The position numbers were made by a program, and so were the translations under genes. The notes beneath the pieces are model-generated. The model was not told the origin of the DNA and ran no database searches. It worked only from the letters and a program-made list of their open reading frames with translations. A stretch of DNA of 28,981 nt from Candidatus Gastranaerophilales bacterium (GTDB taxonomy: Bacteria > Cyanobacteriota > Vampirovibrionia > Gastranaerophilales > Gastranaerophilaceae), in assembly GCA_910587245.1 (NCBI GenBank), contig CAJULX010000024.1, forward strand, positions 1-28,981, in the 5' to 3' direction. Positions 6,942-14,633 of the stretch are shown one piece after another. Positions within the stretch are counted from its first letter, which is position 1. Each line of letters starts with the position of its first letter.

Positions 6942-7685
6942 CTAATACTTTGCGCCGACCCTGTCTTTATGCGCAAAGCCCTCAATATCATCATTTAATT
7001 TCAGCAAAGGAATATCGCATTCATATTTTTTCTTCAGGGCTAAACTTATCAAATAATCGCACAATTCAGGATTTTTCGGCAATAAAGGCCCATGCAGATA
7101 TGTTCCGAAAACATTTCTGTTTCTTGCCCCTTCTGTTTTATCTTTCCCGTTGTTGCCATGCCCGATTTTTACCTTCATAAAAGGTTCGGCACCCGCATTT
7201 AAAAACGTAAGCCCCGAATGGTTTTCAAACCCCACAACCGTTTTTTTCTTTAAAAATTTGGCCTGTGCGGTTACATTGCCTATAAATCTTGTTTCACCTG
7301 CTGTTGTATAAACATCCAAAAGCCCGATACCGCTTAATTTATCCCCCTGAAAGGGCTGATAATAATGCCCTAAAAGCTGATACCCGCCGCATATTGCAAG
7401 AAAAACCGAATTATTATCAAGCGCCGCTTTAAAAATAGCATCTTTATTTTTCTGTAATTCCAAAGACGCCATAATCTGCTGCTGGTCCTGCCCTCCGCCT
7501 ATAAAATAAATATCATGTTTTTTATAATTTATACGCTCGCCCGCTTTAACTTCAATAATTTCAACTTCAATATCGCGCCATTGCAATCTGTTTTTAAGAG
7601 CGAGAATATTCCCCATATCCCCGTATATATTTAATAAATCGGGATACATATGACATATTGAAATCTTTAATTCGGAATTTAACAA
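6942..7685 (-). CDS. gatD: GatD, lipid II isoglutaminyl synthase glutaminase subunit
   Basis: The 247-aa protein is a CobB/CobQ-like class I glutamine amidotransferase of the GatD type. It has nucleophile C99 (FLAICGGYQLLG), catalytic His198 (GTYLHGPLLPKNP), and R133 (GETRFIGN), which corresponds to the substrate arginine of S. aureus GatD. The N-terminal ICHMYPDLLNIYGDMGN is a family hallmark. GatD supplies ammonia to the ligase MurT, which amidates D-Glu of lipid II to D-iGln. MurT is not in this window; in many genomes the two genes are adjacent. The start is TTG at 7685, with AGAGG 12 bases upstream. It lies 37 bases after proS and is probably in the same transcript. Confidence 0.88.
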   Translation of the reverse strand: MLNSELKISICHMYPDLLNIYGDMGNILALKNRLQWRDIEVEIIEVKAGERINYKKHDIYFIGGGQDQQQIMASLELQKNKDAIFKAALDNNSVFLAICGGYQLLGHYYQPFQGDKLSGIGLLDVYTTAGETRFIGNVTAQAKFLKKKTVVGFENHSGLTFLNAGAEPFMKVKIGHGNNGKDKTEGARNRNVFGTYLHGPLLPKNPELCDYLISLALKKKYECDIPLLKLNDDIEGFAHKDRVGAKY

Positions 7686-7722
7686 TTTTTACATAACCTC
7701 TTTTGCTTAAAAATACTTAAAG

Positions 7723-9474
7723 TTATTTTATGGCGTTAACCTTCTCTGCAACGAGCTTTACAGCTTCATCCGGAGTTAATTTTAAAACATCTTTTTCATC
7801 ACGCTTTTTAAATTCCACAAGCCCCTCAGAGATTGTCTTTCCTACAGTTATACGGAACGGATACCCGATTAAATCGGCATCTTTAAATTTAACTCCCGCT
7901 CTGTCGTTTCTGTCGTCTAAAACTACCTCTACGCCTGCATCTTGAAGCTTTTTATAAATATCTTCCGCCAAGTTAACCTGCTCTTCATCATTAGTATTTA
8001 CAGGCACAACCACGGCATGATAAGGCGCAATCTCAAGCGGCCAGATAATTCCAAACTCATCATGGTATCTTTCAACCGCAGCGGATGCGGTTCTTGAAAT
8101 ACCGATACCGTAACAGCCCATAATATACGGGTGAGTTTTTCCGTTTTCATCCGTGTATACGGCATTCATCGGTTTAGAATATTTTGTTCCGAGCTTGAAA
8201 ATATTACCTACCTCAATTCCCCTTGTAATTTTTAAAGGCTCGCCGCAGTCAGGACAGCCTTCTCCAGCTTTCACAAGGGAAATATCATAAAATTTAACTT
8301 CCTTAACGTCATCCTTTGTAATATCAGAGAAATTATACCCCGTAATATGCTTATGGGGCTCATTTGCACCGATTACAAAATTCTTCATTCCGCGAGCTGT
8401 TTCATCAAATAAAATTTCAACATTTTTATTGCCTGCACCCAGAAAGCTTAAATAACCCGCCTCACATCCAAGGGCTTCAATAACTTCTTCATCAACAGCC
8501 TTGCGGATTTCAAGCGCACCAACAGCATTTGATAATTTTGTTTCTTCAACTTCCTTATCCCCGCGAATCATAACGAGCACGGGCTTATCGGGTGTCTTCT
8601 CATCCGCAAAACTTGCGATATACAATACCGCTTTTAATATGCAGTTTTCTTGAATGTTAAAAAACTTTGCCAAATCTTCAATTGTCTTAACATTTGGAGT
8701 ATCAACGGTTTCAAGCTTTGTAAAACCGCCGTCTGTCTCCATTTCAGGCAATTTAGATATTGCATGGTTTGAATTTGCGCTATATCCGCATTTTTCACAA
8801 TAAAATACATCGTCTTCGCCCACAGATGTATCCACAAGAACCATAAATTCATGGCTCACAGAACCCCCGATAGCACCTGAATCTGATTGCACCATGCGGG
8901 TTTCAAGCCCGCAGCGCTTGAATATTTTTCTATACGCCTGCGCCATATTATTATATTCTTCATCGAGAGATTCTTCAGAGGTGTGAAAACTGTACGCATC
9001 CTTCATTATAAACTCTCTGCCCCTTAAAAGACCGAATCTCGGGCGGATTTCATCCCTAAATTTAAGCTGTATGTGGTATAAATTAACTGGCAATTGCTTA
9101 TAAGAAGCTAAAATCCCGTCCGCAACGGAGGTTACAACTTCTTCATGGGTCGGTGCAAGACACATTTCATTGTCGTGCCTGTCTTTCATCCTCATTAATT
9201 CTTTACCGTAAACCTGCCATCTGCCTGATTTTTGCCATAATTCGGCAGGCTGTACAAAAGGCATTAACAATTCCTGCGCCCCGGCGGCGTCCATCTCCTC
9301 TCTGGTAATCTTGGATACTTTATCCAAAACCCGCTTCATCAAAGGAAGATAGCTATATATACCGTTTGTTAATTTTTTTATAAATCCTGCTCTTACAAGC
9401 AGCTTATGGCTCATAGCCTCAGCATCATTCGGAAAATCCCTCAGTGTCTGTATAAAAAGTTTTGAAGCTCTCAT
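7723..9474 (-). CDS. proS: Prolyl-tRNA synthetase, bacterial type with editing domain
   Basis: I choose ATG 9474 (583 aa, beginning MRASKLFIQTLRDFPNDA), because GAGGAA lies just upstream and homologs start here. A TTG at 9519 would add 15 unlikely residues. The class II core has motif 2 (FRDEIRPRFGLLRGREF, then KDAYSF) and motif 3 (GCYGIGISR). Between them is the INS (YbaK-like) insertion, which in this family clears mischarged Ala-tRNA(Pro), and a pair of cysteines in CEKCGYSAN before it. A second CPDCG motif follows the insertion. The C-terminal anticodon-binding domain runs from about residue 475 to the end. The enzyme charges tRNA(Pro) with proline in the cytoplasm. A TATAAT at 9494-9499 gives a short leader. 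Confidence 0.97.
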   Translation of the reverse strand: MRASKLFIQTLRDFPNDAEAMSHKLLVRAGFIKKLTNGIYSYLPLMKRVLDKVSKITREEMDAAGAQELLMPFVQPAELWQKSGRWQVYGKELMRMKDRHDNEMCLAPTHEEVVTSVADGILASYKQLPVNLYHIQLKFRDEIRPRFGLLRGREFIMKDAYSFHTSEESLDEEYNNMAQAYRKIFKRCGLETRMVQSDSGAIGGSVSHEFMVLVDTSVGEDDVFYCEKCGYSANSNHAISKLPEMETDGGFTKLETVDTPNVKTIEDLAKFFNIQENCILKAVLYIASFADEKTPDKPVLVMIRGDKEVEETKLSNAVGALEIRKAVDEEVIEALGCEAGYLSFLGAGNKNVEILFDETARGMKNFVIGANEPHKHITGYNFSDITKDDVKEVKFYDISLVKAGEGCPDCGEPLKITRGIEVGNIFKLGTKYSKPMNAVYTDENGKTHPYIMGCYGIGISRTASAAVERYHDEFGIIWPLEIAPYHAVVVPVNTNDEEQVNLAEDIYKKLQDAGVEVVLDDRNDRAGVKFKDADLIGYPFRITVGKTISEGLVEFKKRDEKDVLKLTPDEAVKLVAEKVNAIK

Positions 9475-9563
9475 AAATTCCTCATAAAATTTTATTATAA
9501 TCAGGCGGTCAAATTTCAACCGCTATAAAATTATAACACTCTTTAATTAATATTAATATTTAA

Positions 9564-9581
9564 TTTACAAAATTTGAAATA
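9564..9581 (+). promoter_or_regulatory. HLR1-like (RpaB box) candidate overlapping the nuo promoter
   Basis: TTTACAAAATTTGAAATA matches 14 of 16 fixed positions of the HLR1 consensus: the first half TTTACAAA is perfect and the second, TTGAAATA, has two mismatches. The second half overlaps the likely -35 box TTGAAA of the nuo operon. In cyanobacteria RpaB bound over a promoter core usually represses. This is a suggestion from pattern only. Confidence 0.35.
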
Positions 9582-9601
9582 ATTGCTATAAATTATATAT
9601 A
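9574..9601 (+). promoter_or_regulatory. Likely nuo operon promoter
   Basis: TTGAAA (9574-9579) and TATATA (9596-9601) are 16 bases apart, in the gap between the divergent proS and nuoA genes. The leader would be about 50 bases and carries AAGGAGAGAGGG at 9628-9639. That Shine-Dalgarno run is unusually far (21 bases) from the nuoA ATG, with no alternative in-frame start between. Confidence 0.5.
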
Positions 9602-9660
9602 GAGATTTTAAAAACAGTACTGCAAAGAAGGAGAGAGGGCCGGTAAAACGCCTGTTTGAG

Positions 9661-10017
9661 ATGGATTATCTGGTATTTTTCGGATTTTTATTTTTTTCAA
9701 TGGTTTTGGGGCTTTTTGCCTGCTTTTTAAGCCGAATTTTAAGATATAAATCAAAAAACAGTGCTCAAAAACCGCCTATAGAAGGCGAAAACGAGAATGC
9801 GGAAGATTTTGGCGCCTGTTTTCAAATAAATTTTCTTCCCTACTGTATATGTTTTTTATTATTTGAAGCGCAGTGCGTGTTAATATTTCCTTTTGCATAT
9901 CTGAGCAAAGTTTTAGACACATTTTATACTGCGGAAGTTATGATTTTTATTCTGATTTTAATTATAACTTTATTATTTAGTATAAAATCAGAATTCATAA
10001 AATACACAAAAAATTAA
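9661..10017 (+). CDS. nuoA: Complex I subunit NuoA (ND3 homolog), divergent
   Basis: The 118-aa protein has three membrane helices (about 3-25, 53-82, 88-112) in the NuoA arrangement and stands first in the nuo operon. NuoA helps form the quinone chamber and the first part of the proton path, beside NuoH and NuoJ. The loop after helix 1 normally reads PYECG or PFESG; here it is PPIEGENENAED, without the cysteine. In helix 2 the invariant FDxE of the family (D79 and E81 in E. coli) reads FEAQ (E69, Q71), so the second acid is lost. Identification rests on position, length, topology and the KPP-E pattern; the sequence alone is weak. Confidence 0.8.
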   Translation: MDYLVFFGFLFFSMVLGLFACFLSRILRYKSKNSAQKPPIEGENENAEDFGACFQINFLPYCICFLLFEAQCVLIFPFAYLSKVLDTFYTAEVMIFILILIITLLFSIKSEFIKYTKN

Positions 10018-10031
10018 TTTTAAGAGGATAA

Positions 10032-10580
10032 ATGAACGTTATAATAAGCTCTATAGACCGAATTTTGAATTTCGGAAAAGCAAACAGCTTATGGCCGCTG
10101 GCTTTCGGCTCGTCATGCTGCGGTGCAGAGCTGATGCAAACGGCTTTTAGCGGATATGATTCAGGCGTGTTAAATCCTGAAATTTTTGCTGCATCGCCGC
10201 AGCAGGCAGATTTATTGATTTGTACGGGTGTTCTTACCAAAAAAGCCAAGCCTGAATTGATAAAACTCTATCAAAAAATGCCAAAACCCAAATATGTCAT
10301 AGCATTGGGTGCATGTGCAATATCAGGCGGAATGTTTTATGATTCAAACAGCGAAATTCAAGGCGTGGACAGCATTTTACCCGTAGACATTTACCTTCCG
10401 GGCTGTCCGCCAAAGCCTGAAGCCATAATTGATGCACTTGAAAAATTAAAAAACGAGATAAAAACATCTTCGATTCTAAAAAGAAAAGAAGAGGAAAATA
10501 CGCATGAAATCAAGCATAGAGAGGCATATAATAACGTTGAAGGGTTGAATGTAGAGTATTTCGGGGTAAACAAACTATGA
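10032..10580 (+). CDS. nuoB: Complex I subunit NuoB (cluster N2)
   Basis: The 182-aa protein keeps all four ligands of the terminal 4Fe-4S cluster N2: tandem C29-C30 (SSCCGAELM), C95 (ALGACAISGG) and C125 (YLPGCPPKPEA). The block ADLLICTGVLTKKAKPEL with MPKPKYVIALGACA is standard. The stretch between differs: the usual FD-RFG followed by R-x-SPRQ is replaced by YDSGVLNPEIFAASPQQ, so both arginines that shape the N2/quinone pocket are gone. A charged C-terminal tail (about 145-182) is extra. It starts 14 bases after nuoA and overlaps nuoC by four bases (ATGA). It would pass electrons from NuoI to the acceptor at the NuoD interface. Confidence 0.95.
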   Translation: MNVIISSIDRILNFGKANSLWPLAFGSSCCGAELMQTAFSGYDSGVLNPEIFAASPQQADLLICTGVLTKKAKPELIKLYQKMPKPKYVIALGACAISGGMFYDSNSEIQGVDSILPVDIYLPGCPPKPEAIIDALEKLKNEIKTSSILKRKEEENTHEIKHREAYNNVEGLNVEYFGVNKL

Positions 10581-10978
10581 AAACATCTAATATAGAAGCA
10601 TTTGAGATGTTAAAGAAGTTTAAAAAAAACGGTTTTATTGCCCTGATATCCCTTGTAGCAGAGGATTTAAGCCCTAATACCGAAGGAGAAAACGAATTTA
10701 AACTCACCTACACGCTATATAACCCCGTAAACAGGGAGTTTAAAGAATTTGAAACCACCGTAAATGATACTGCCTGCAGCGTTTCATCGCTTTATAAAAG
10801 CGCAAACTATGACGAGCGTGAAATTTACGACCTTTTTGGCATAAAATTTAAAAATCACCCGAATTTAAAAAGAATTTTTCTTGATGAAAATTTTAAAGGT
10901 CATCCTTTGAAAAATTGCTTTAAAAGCGGCTCACAGAAAAGATTTACCACCATAGATACAGCCAATAACAAGGAATAG
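10577..10978 (+). CDS. nuoC: Complex I subunit NuoC (30 kDa), short form
   Basis: At 133 aa this is shorter than typical free NuoC (about 150-200 aa). The family core is present: SANYDEREIYDLFGIKF, then HPNLKRIFLDENFKGHPL, the regular 'ERE-YDLFGI...HPdLrRI' signature that docks onto NuoD. The start overlaps the nuoB stop (ATGA), pointing to coupled translation. The N-terminal part (residues 1-60) looks reduced. NuoC has no cofactor; it holds the peripheral arm together. Here there are no nuoE, F or G genes, so NuoB-C-D-I would be the whole peripheral arm, as in cyanobacterial NDH-1 and archaeal Fpo. Confidence 0.93.
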   Translation: MKTSNIEAFEMLKKFKKNGFIALISLVAEDLSPNTEGENEFKLTYTLYNPVNREFKEFETTVNDTACSVSSLYKSANYDEREIYDLFGIKFKNHPNLKRIFLDENFKGHPLKNCFKSGSQKRFTTIDTANNKE

Positions 10979-10985
10979 ATGGGAA

Positions 10986-12101
10986 ATGAAGGATATTAAA
11001 CAAAATAAAACAGTAATAAATTCAAATATAAATTGCCCTTCAACCCATGGCGCACTAAGGTTTTCAGCTGAAACAGATGGCGGAAAAATCATCAAATTCG
11101 TGCCCGAACTCGGTTTTACACACCGCGGACTTGAAAAAACAGCACAGAACAGGAGTTTCAGCCAATATTTACCTGTGGTTGAAAAAATTGATTACCTTGC
11201 GGATTTTTTCTATACACAGGCTTATTTATCGGCTGCAGAAGAGCTTTTGGAGGTCGAAATCCCGAAAAATGCCCAATATATAAGGGTTTTAACCATGGAG
11301 CTTAACCGCATATCCTCTCACCTTGCCTGGTTAGCTGATTTTGCACAAAGTTTAGGTATCCCTGCTCCCGTTTCTTATGCTTTTAATTTAAGAAACGAAA
11401 TTTTAAATATTTTTGAAAAAATTACGGGCGGCAGAATTTCCCATAATTACTATGTTTTCGGTGGTGTAAGAAATAAAATTTCAAATGATATTTTAAATGA
11501 TATTTTAGATTTTATTAAAAATTTCAATCAAAAGTTTAAAATATTAAAAACCGTTATGATGGAAAACCCCGTTTTTTTAGACAGAACAAAGGATTTAGGG
11601 ATTATAACAACCGAAATTGCCCTTCCTTACTCAATTACAGGGGTAAATTTAAGAGCAAGCGGCCTTGCACTTGATTTTAGAAAAGAAAAACCGTATCTTG
11701 TGTATAATGAGCTTGAATTCATTATCCCTACAGCATTTGAGGGTGATTGTTATTCAAGATGTAAATTAAGAATGGATGAAATTGAAATTTCTCTAAATCT
11801 TGTAAAGCAGTGTGCAGAGTGGCTTTTAGCTAATCAAGACGGCGCAATTAATCTAAATATAAATCAAACGGATATAAAACCAAAAACAGGAAAGGCTGCA
11901 AGCTGGACAGAGAGTGCAAGAGGACTTGTTATGTGTAATATTATAACAGACGGAAGCAAAAAACCAAAACGCTTAAAATGGCGCACCCCATCATTTTACG
12001 CGATACAGCTTCTTGAAAAAATAGCCGTACACTGCGCTTTAGCTGATTTGCCAGCCCTTATAAGCAGTCTGGATATAGTAATAACGGAGGCGGACAGATA
12101 A
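10986..12101 (+). CDS. nuoD: Complex I subunit NuoD (49 kDa), altered quinone site
   Basis: The 371-aa protein aligns over its whole length with NuoD/Nqo4. The quinone-headgroup residues His (PSTHGALR, H21, bovine H59) and Tyr (KIDYLAD, Y70, bovine Y108) are present 49 residues apart, as in bovine. The aspartate paired with that His (bovine D160, QDVGAMTP in E. coli) is serine here (S122, AQSLGIPAP). The usual GPQH before PSTHG reads SNINC. There is no C-terminal DPCxxC and no N-terminal CxxC, so this is not a NiFe hydrogenase large subunit. The end, SSLDIVITEADR, resembles the normal GSlD-V--DVDR. It overlaps nuoH by one base (TAATG). Confidence 0.94.
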   Translation: MKDIKQNKTVINSNINCPSTHGALRFSAETDGGKIIKFVPELGFTHRGLEKTAQNRSFSQYLPVVEKIDYLADFFYTQAYLSAAEELLEVEIPKNAQYIRVLTMELNRISSHLAWLADFAQSLGIPAPVSYAFNLRNEILNIFEKITGGRISHNYYVFGGVRNKISNDILNDILDFIKNFNQKFKILKTVMMENPVFLDRTKDLGIITTEIALPYSITGVNLRASGLALDFRKEKPYLVYNELEFIIPTAFEGDCYSRCKLRMDEIEISLNLVKQCAEWLLANQDGAINLNINQTDIKPKTGKAASWTESARGLVMCNIITDGSKKPKRLKWRTPSFYAIQLLEKIAVHCALADLPALISSLDIVITEADR

Positions 12102-13090
12102 TGGAAATTCTTATTAATTTTATCATTACAATAATAATTATAATATCCGCCGTATTTATACTTTCATATCTGGAAAAGCGCATTACTGCGCTATTTACAC
12201 TGCAAAACCGTCCTAAAGAAAATCGGAGCGGCATTTTTCAAAACGCCGCAAATGCTCTGAAAATGTTGATTAAAGAAGATACAGCCCCTGTTAAAAGAAA
12301 AAAAATTCTATACTTTGCAGCCCCGCTCATAATGTTCTGCGCCACGGTTTCAGCATTTTTCCTAATTTCGCTTAATAATTTTTACATAATTTCAGATTCG
12401 TTTCCGTCGGTTATTCTTTTTATGGCTCTTGTCTCAATCCCTGTAATAGCAGCATTTTTGGCAGGTTATTCAAGCGGCAGACAGCCTTTAATCTCCGCAA
12501 TTCAAGCAATTTCCAAGGCTCTCGGTTACATAATACCAATGATTACAGGAGTTTTAGCCGCAGCATTTATGGCGGGAACATTAAATATTAACGGAATAAT
12601 TCAGGAACAAAACAGCTCCGCAGGGCTTTTTGGCTGGTATTTCATACCTCAGATTATAGGATGCGCCGTATTTTTTATATGCACACTTGCCCTTTTAAAC
12701 TGCTTGACGTTCAATTTATCAAAATCCGAAAACGCAATGATATCAAGCTGTGTAGATAAATACTCAGGCTTAAAATATGAATTTTTTATGCTTGGCAAAA
12801 GAGTTCTTCTGCTTTCAATATCCGCATTTTTTGTATGCATATATTTTGGAGGATACCTGAGCCCCTTTGGCACCTACATTTTGCCTGATTTTTTAATACC
12901 GTTGGAGCAGTGGTTCTGGCTTATATTAAAAACATTCTTGATAATTTTCTTTATAATTTTAATTCGAACAGCCATCCCAAAGCTAAGCTATGAAAGGTTT
13001 TTAGAACTTTCATACAAAATTCTGCTTCCTTTGTCCTTAATAAATCTTAACATCGTAATTTTAATCCGTCATTTTGCAGGTGTACAGTAA
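12101..13090 (+). CDS. nuoH: Complex I subunit NuoH (ND1), most conserved acids lost
   Basis: The 329-aa membrane protein (about 8 helices) is NuoH by length, position and motifs YLEKR (E25), LIKEDTAP (58-63) and AGYSS (121-125). NuoH carries the quinone tunnel and the acidic E-channel to the pumps. Compared with E. coli NuoH from memory, the key loop PFDLPEADQEL-ADGY-IEYSG-KF---FFVGEY becomes TFNLSKSENAM-ISSC-VDKYSG-KY---FMLGKR. So the acids at positions 205, 208, 212, 215, 220 and 233 are now N, K, A, S, K and K. The SYE glutamate is I144, ALRA is AIQA (Q135) and the VAD aspartate is N51. Such loss is not expected of a normal proton-pumping complex. The reading frame is intact. Confidence 0.9.
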   Translation: MEILINFIITIIIIISAVFILSYLEKRITALFTLQNRPKENRSGIFQNAANALKMLIKEDTAPVKRKKILYFAAPLIMFCATVSAFFLISLNNFYIISDSFPSVILFMALVSIPVIAAFLAGYSSGRQPLISAIQAISKALGYIIPMITGVLAAAFMAGTLNINGIIQEQNSSAGLFGWYFIPQIIGCAVFFICTLALLNCLTFNLSKSENAMISSCVDKYSGLKYEFFMLGKRVLLLSISAFFVCIYFGGYLSPFGTYILPDFLIPLEQWFWLILKTFLIIFFIILIRTAIPKLSYERFLELSYKILLPLSLINLNIVILIRHFAGVQ

Positions 13091-13575
13091 TGAAAAATAA
13101 TGATTTAACACTTATTGCAGAGTTTATAAAAGGTGCAATATCAATATTTAAAACGATTTTCACGGTTTTGTGCGAAAGTTTTAAAAAAAGAGCAATTTTT
13201 ACCCACACAGGGCAAAATCCGCAAATTCCCGATAATTTCAGAGGATTAGCGGAGTGTGATTATGAAAAATGCACAGGCTGCGGCATTTGCACTGAAGTAT
13301 GCCCTTCAATTGGTGCTCTTATAATAAAAAAAGACCAAAACGGAACAAAAAAGCTTGTAAATATTGATATTTCAAAATGTGCATTCTGCGGCAGCTGTGC
13401 CCATATTTGCCCGAATGGCGCATTAAATATAACGAAACAATACAAACTTGCAACAAATAACAAAAAAGATTTAATATTAGATTGTAAAGAAATTTACAAA
13501 GCAAATATGCAAAAACTGCAAAATAAGGTCGAAACGCCCGATGTACCGGCCTTTGTAAACGAAGAAGAAATTTAA
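13090..13575 (+). CDS. nuoI: Complex I subunit NuoI (two 4Fe-4S clusters)
   Basis: The 161-aa protein has two complete ferredoxin motifs: C61, C64, C67, C71 (CTGCGICTEVCP) and C97, C100, C103, C107 (CAFCGSCAHICP). These hold clusters N6a and N6b, which feed electrons to N2 in NuoB. The N-terminal 30 residues carry an amphipathic helix that docks to the membrane arm. The tail after residue 120 is hydrophilic. Its ATG overlaps the nuoH stop by one base. Without NuoEFG, this subunit is the likely entry for electrons, plausibly from reduced ferredoxin as in cyanobacterial NDH-1 (inference). Confidence 0.95.
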   Translation: MKNNDLTLIAEFIKGAISIFKTIFTVLCESFKKRAIFTHTGQNPQIPDNFRGLAECDYEKCTGCGICTEVCPSIGALIIKKDQNGTKKLVNIDISKCAFCGSCAHICPNGALNITKQYKLATNNKKDLILDCKEIYKANMQKLQNKVETPDVPAFVNEEEI

Positions 13576-13590
13576 AATCCAAGGGGAAAA

Positions 13591-14130
13591 ATGGAGATTT
13601 TGAATACCGTATTTTTTTATATTTTAACGGCAATTTGCGCACTATCAGCGCTTTTTTGCCTGTTTCAAAAAAACACTTTTAATTCTGCGGTAAGCGCCGT
13701 CATCTTATTTTTAGGATTTTCGGGGTTTTATTTTCTTTTAAATGCACCCCTGATAGGTACGGTGCAAATCCTTCTTTCTATTGGTATTATAACCGTATTT
13801 ATGCTGTTTTCCGCAGCAACGGCAAATTCAAACAGTGATAAAAAATTCGGATTTTTATTCGGTTTAAAAACAATGTTTACACCGATTATCGCCGTAGTTT
13901 TCGCTTTTTTAATTATTCCTTTTATTTTATACCAGTTTAAGGGCTATAAAACACTTCAAAATTACCCGCCGATTGATTTTGCGCTTAATTTATATAAAAA
14001 TAATTCCCTTGCGTTTGAACTTACGGGTATGCTTGTTTTCACCGTGTTAATAGGCACTGCGGCGGTTATTACAATTAAAAATGCCCGCAAATCAAACAAT
14101 TCCGACACCCAAAAAGGAGAAACCAATTAA
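13591..14130 (+). CDS. nuoJ: Complex I subunit NuoJ (ND6)
   Basis: The 179-aa protein has five predicted membrane helices, as in NuoJ. Recognisable parts are NAPLIGTVQILLSIGIITVF, the counterpart of the 'vQvlVYvGAvmVLf' helix, and LAFELTGMLVFTVLIGTAAV near the end, matching 'FElasvLLLvAmiGA'. The normally conserved Tyr-x-Gly-Ala is Ser-Ile-Gly-Ile, another change in the coupling helix. It starts 15 bases after nuoI with AAGGGG upstream, and nuoK follows at a two-base gap after AAAGGAG. NuoJ's third helix switches between states in the pumping cycle of the family. Confidence 0.88.
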   Translation: MEILNTVFFYILTAICALSALFCLFQKNTFNSAVSAVILFLGFSGFYFLLNAPLIGTVQILLSIGIITVFMLFSAATANSNSDKKFGFLFGLKTMFTPIIAVVFAFLIIPFILYQFKGYKTLQNYPPIDFALNLYKNNSLAFELTGMLVFTVLIGTAAVITIKNARKSNNSDTQKGETN

Positions 14131-14132
14131 AA

Positions 14133-14630
14133 ATGTTTAACGAAATATTTTCTTTAATAAATATGCAAAACCCTGAAAATTGGCTTCAACCGGGGCTTTG
14201 TCATTATTTAATAATTGCTCTTTTTGTTTTTTTAACAGGGCTTATGATTACAATTTCAAGCGGTAATCTTATTAAAATCCTTATAGGGCTTGGTTTTATG
14301 ATAAACGCTGCAGTTTTGAATTTTATAGCGGCAAACGCTTTTATAAATGAAGCAAATGCTCCTATAACCCTTTTAAATTCTGCAGTTCAAGAAAGTATAG
14401 CGGAAAATTTTGCTCCGCAGGAAAATATTTTCTTTAATTTTTCAATACCCGAAGGGCAGGCTATAGGGCTTATTTTAACGGTATTTTGGATAATAAATAC
14501 GGCGGCGGGGCTCGGGCTTATACTTGCCGTTTATTCAAGATTTAAAAACATCGACGCTCCTGCACTAAACAGTCTAAAATCAGCAGATTGTCCCGATTAT
14601 GACGATTTTAAAACGGAGGATGACATCTAA
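14133..14630 (+). CDS. nuoK: Complex I subunit NuoK (ND4L), long form without the two key glutamates
   Basis: Three helices and GNLIKILIGLGFMINAAVLN match NuoK 'rNLl-mLiGLEimINa--L'. The essential membrane glutamate (E36 in E. coli) is G54. In the third helix, GQAIGLILTVFWIINTAAGLGL aligns with 'GQ--yilaislaAAEasiGLAl', where E72 is N122. The protein is 165 aa compared with about 100 normally: an inserted loop (about 71-107) sits between helices 2 and 3, and a hydrophilic tail spans 138-165. Loss of both glutamates and the loop recall MrpC subunits of Na+/H+ antiporters, but the operon context is complex I. Ion transfer through this subunit is likely altered. Confidence 0.85.
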   Translation: MFNEIFSLINMQNPENWLQPGLCHYLIIALFVFLTGLMITISSGNLIKILIGLGFMINAAVLNFIAANAFINEANAPITLLNSAVQESIAENFAPQENIFFNFSIPEGQAIGLILTVFWIINTAAGLGLILAVYSRFKNIDAPALNSLKSADCPDYDDFKTEDDI

Positions 14631-14633
14631 ACT

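Noticed and set aside
9475..9519. Upstream TTG start of proS
   Set aside because: It adds 15 residues not found in the family, and the ATG at 9474 has a GAGGAA site.
10986..12101. NuoD as a membrane-bound NiFe hydrogenase large subunit
   Set aside because: It has no N-terminal CxxC and no C-terminal DPCxxC; the end reads DIVITEADR as in NuoD, so no NiFe site can form.
13319..13642. Minus-strand frame opposite nuoI
   Set aside because: It overlaps the two ferredoxin motifs of nuoI in antisense and has no supporting features.
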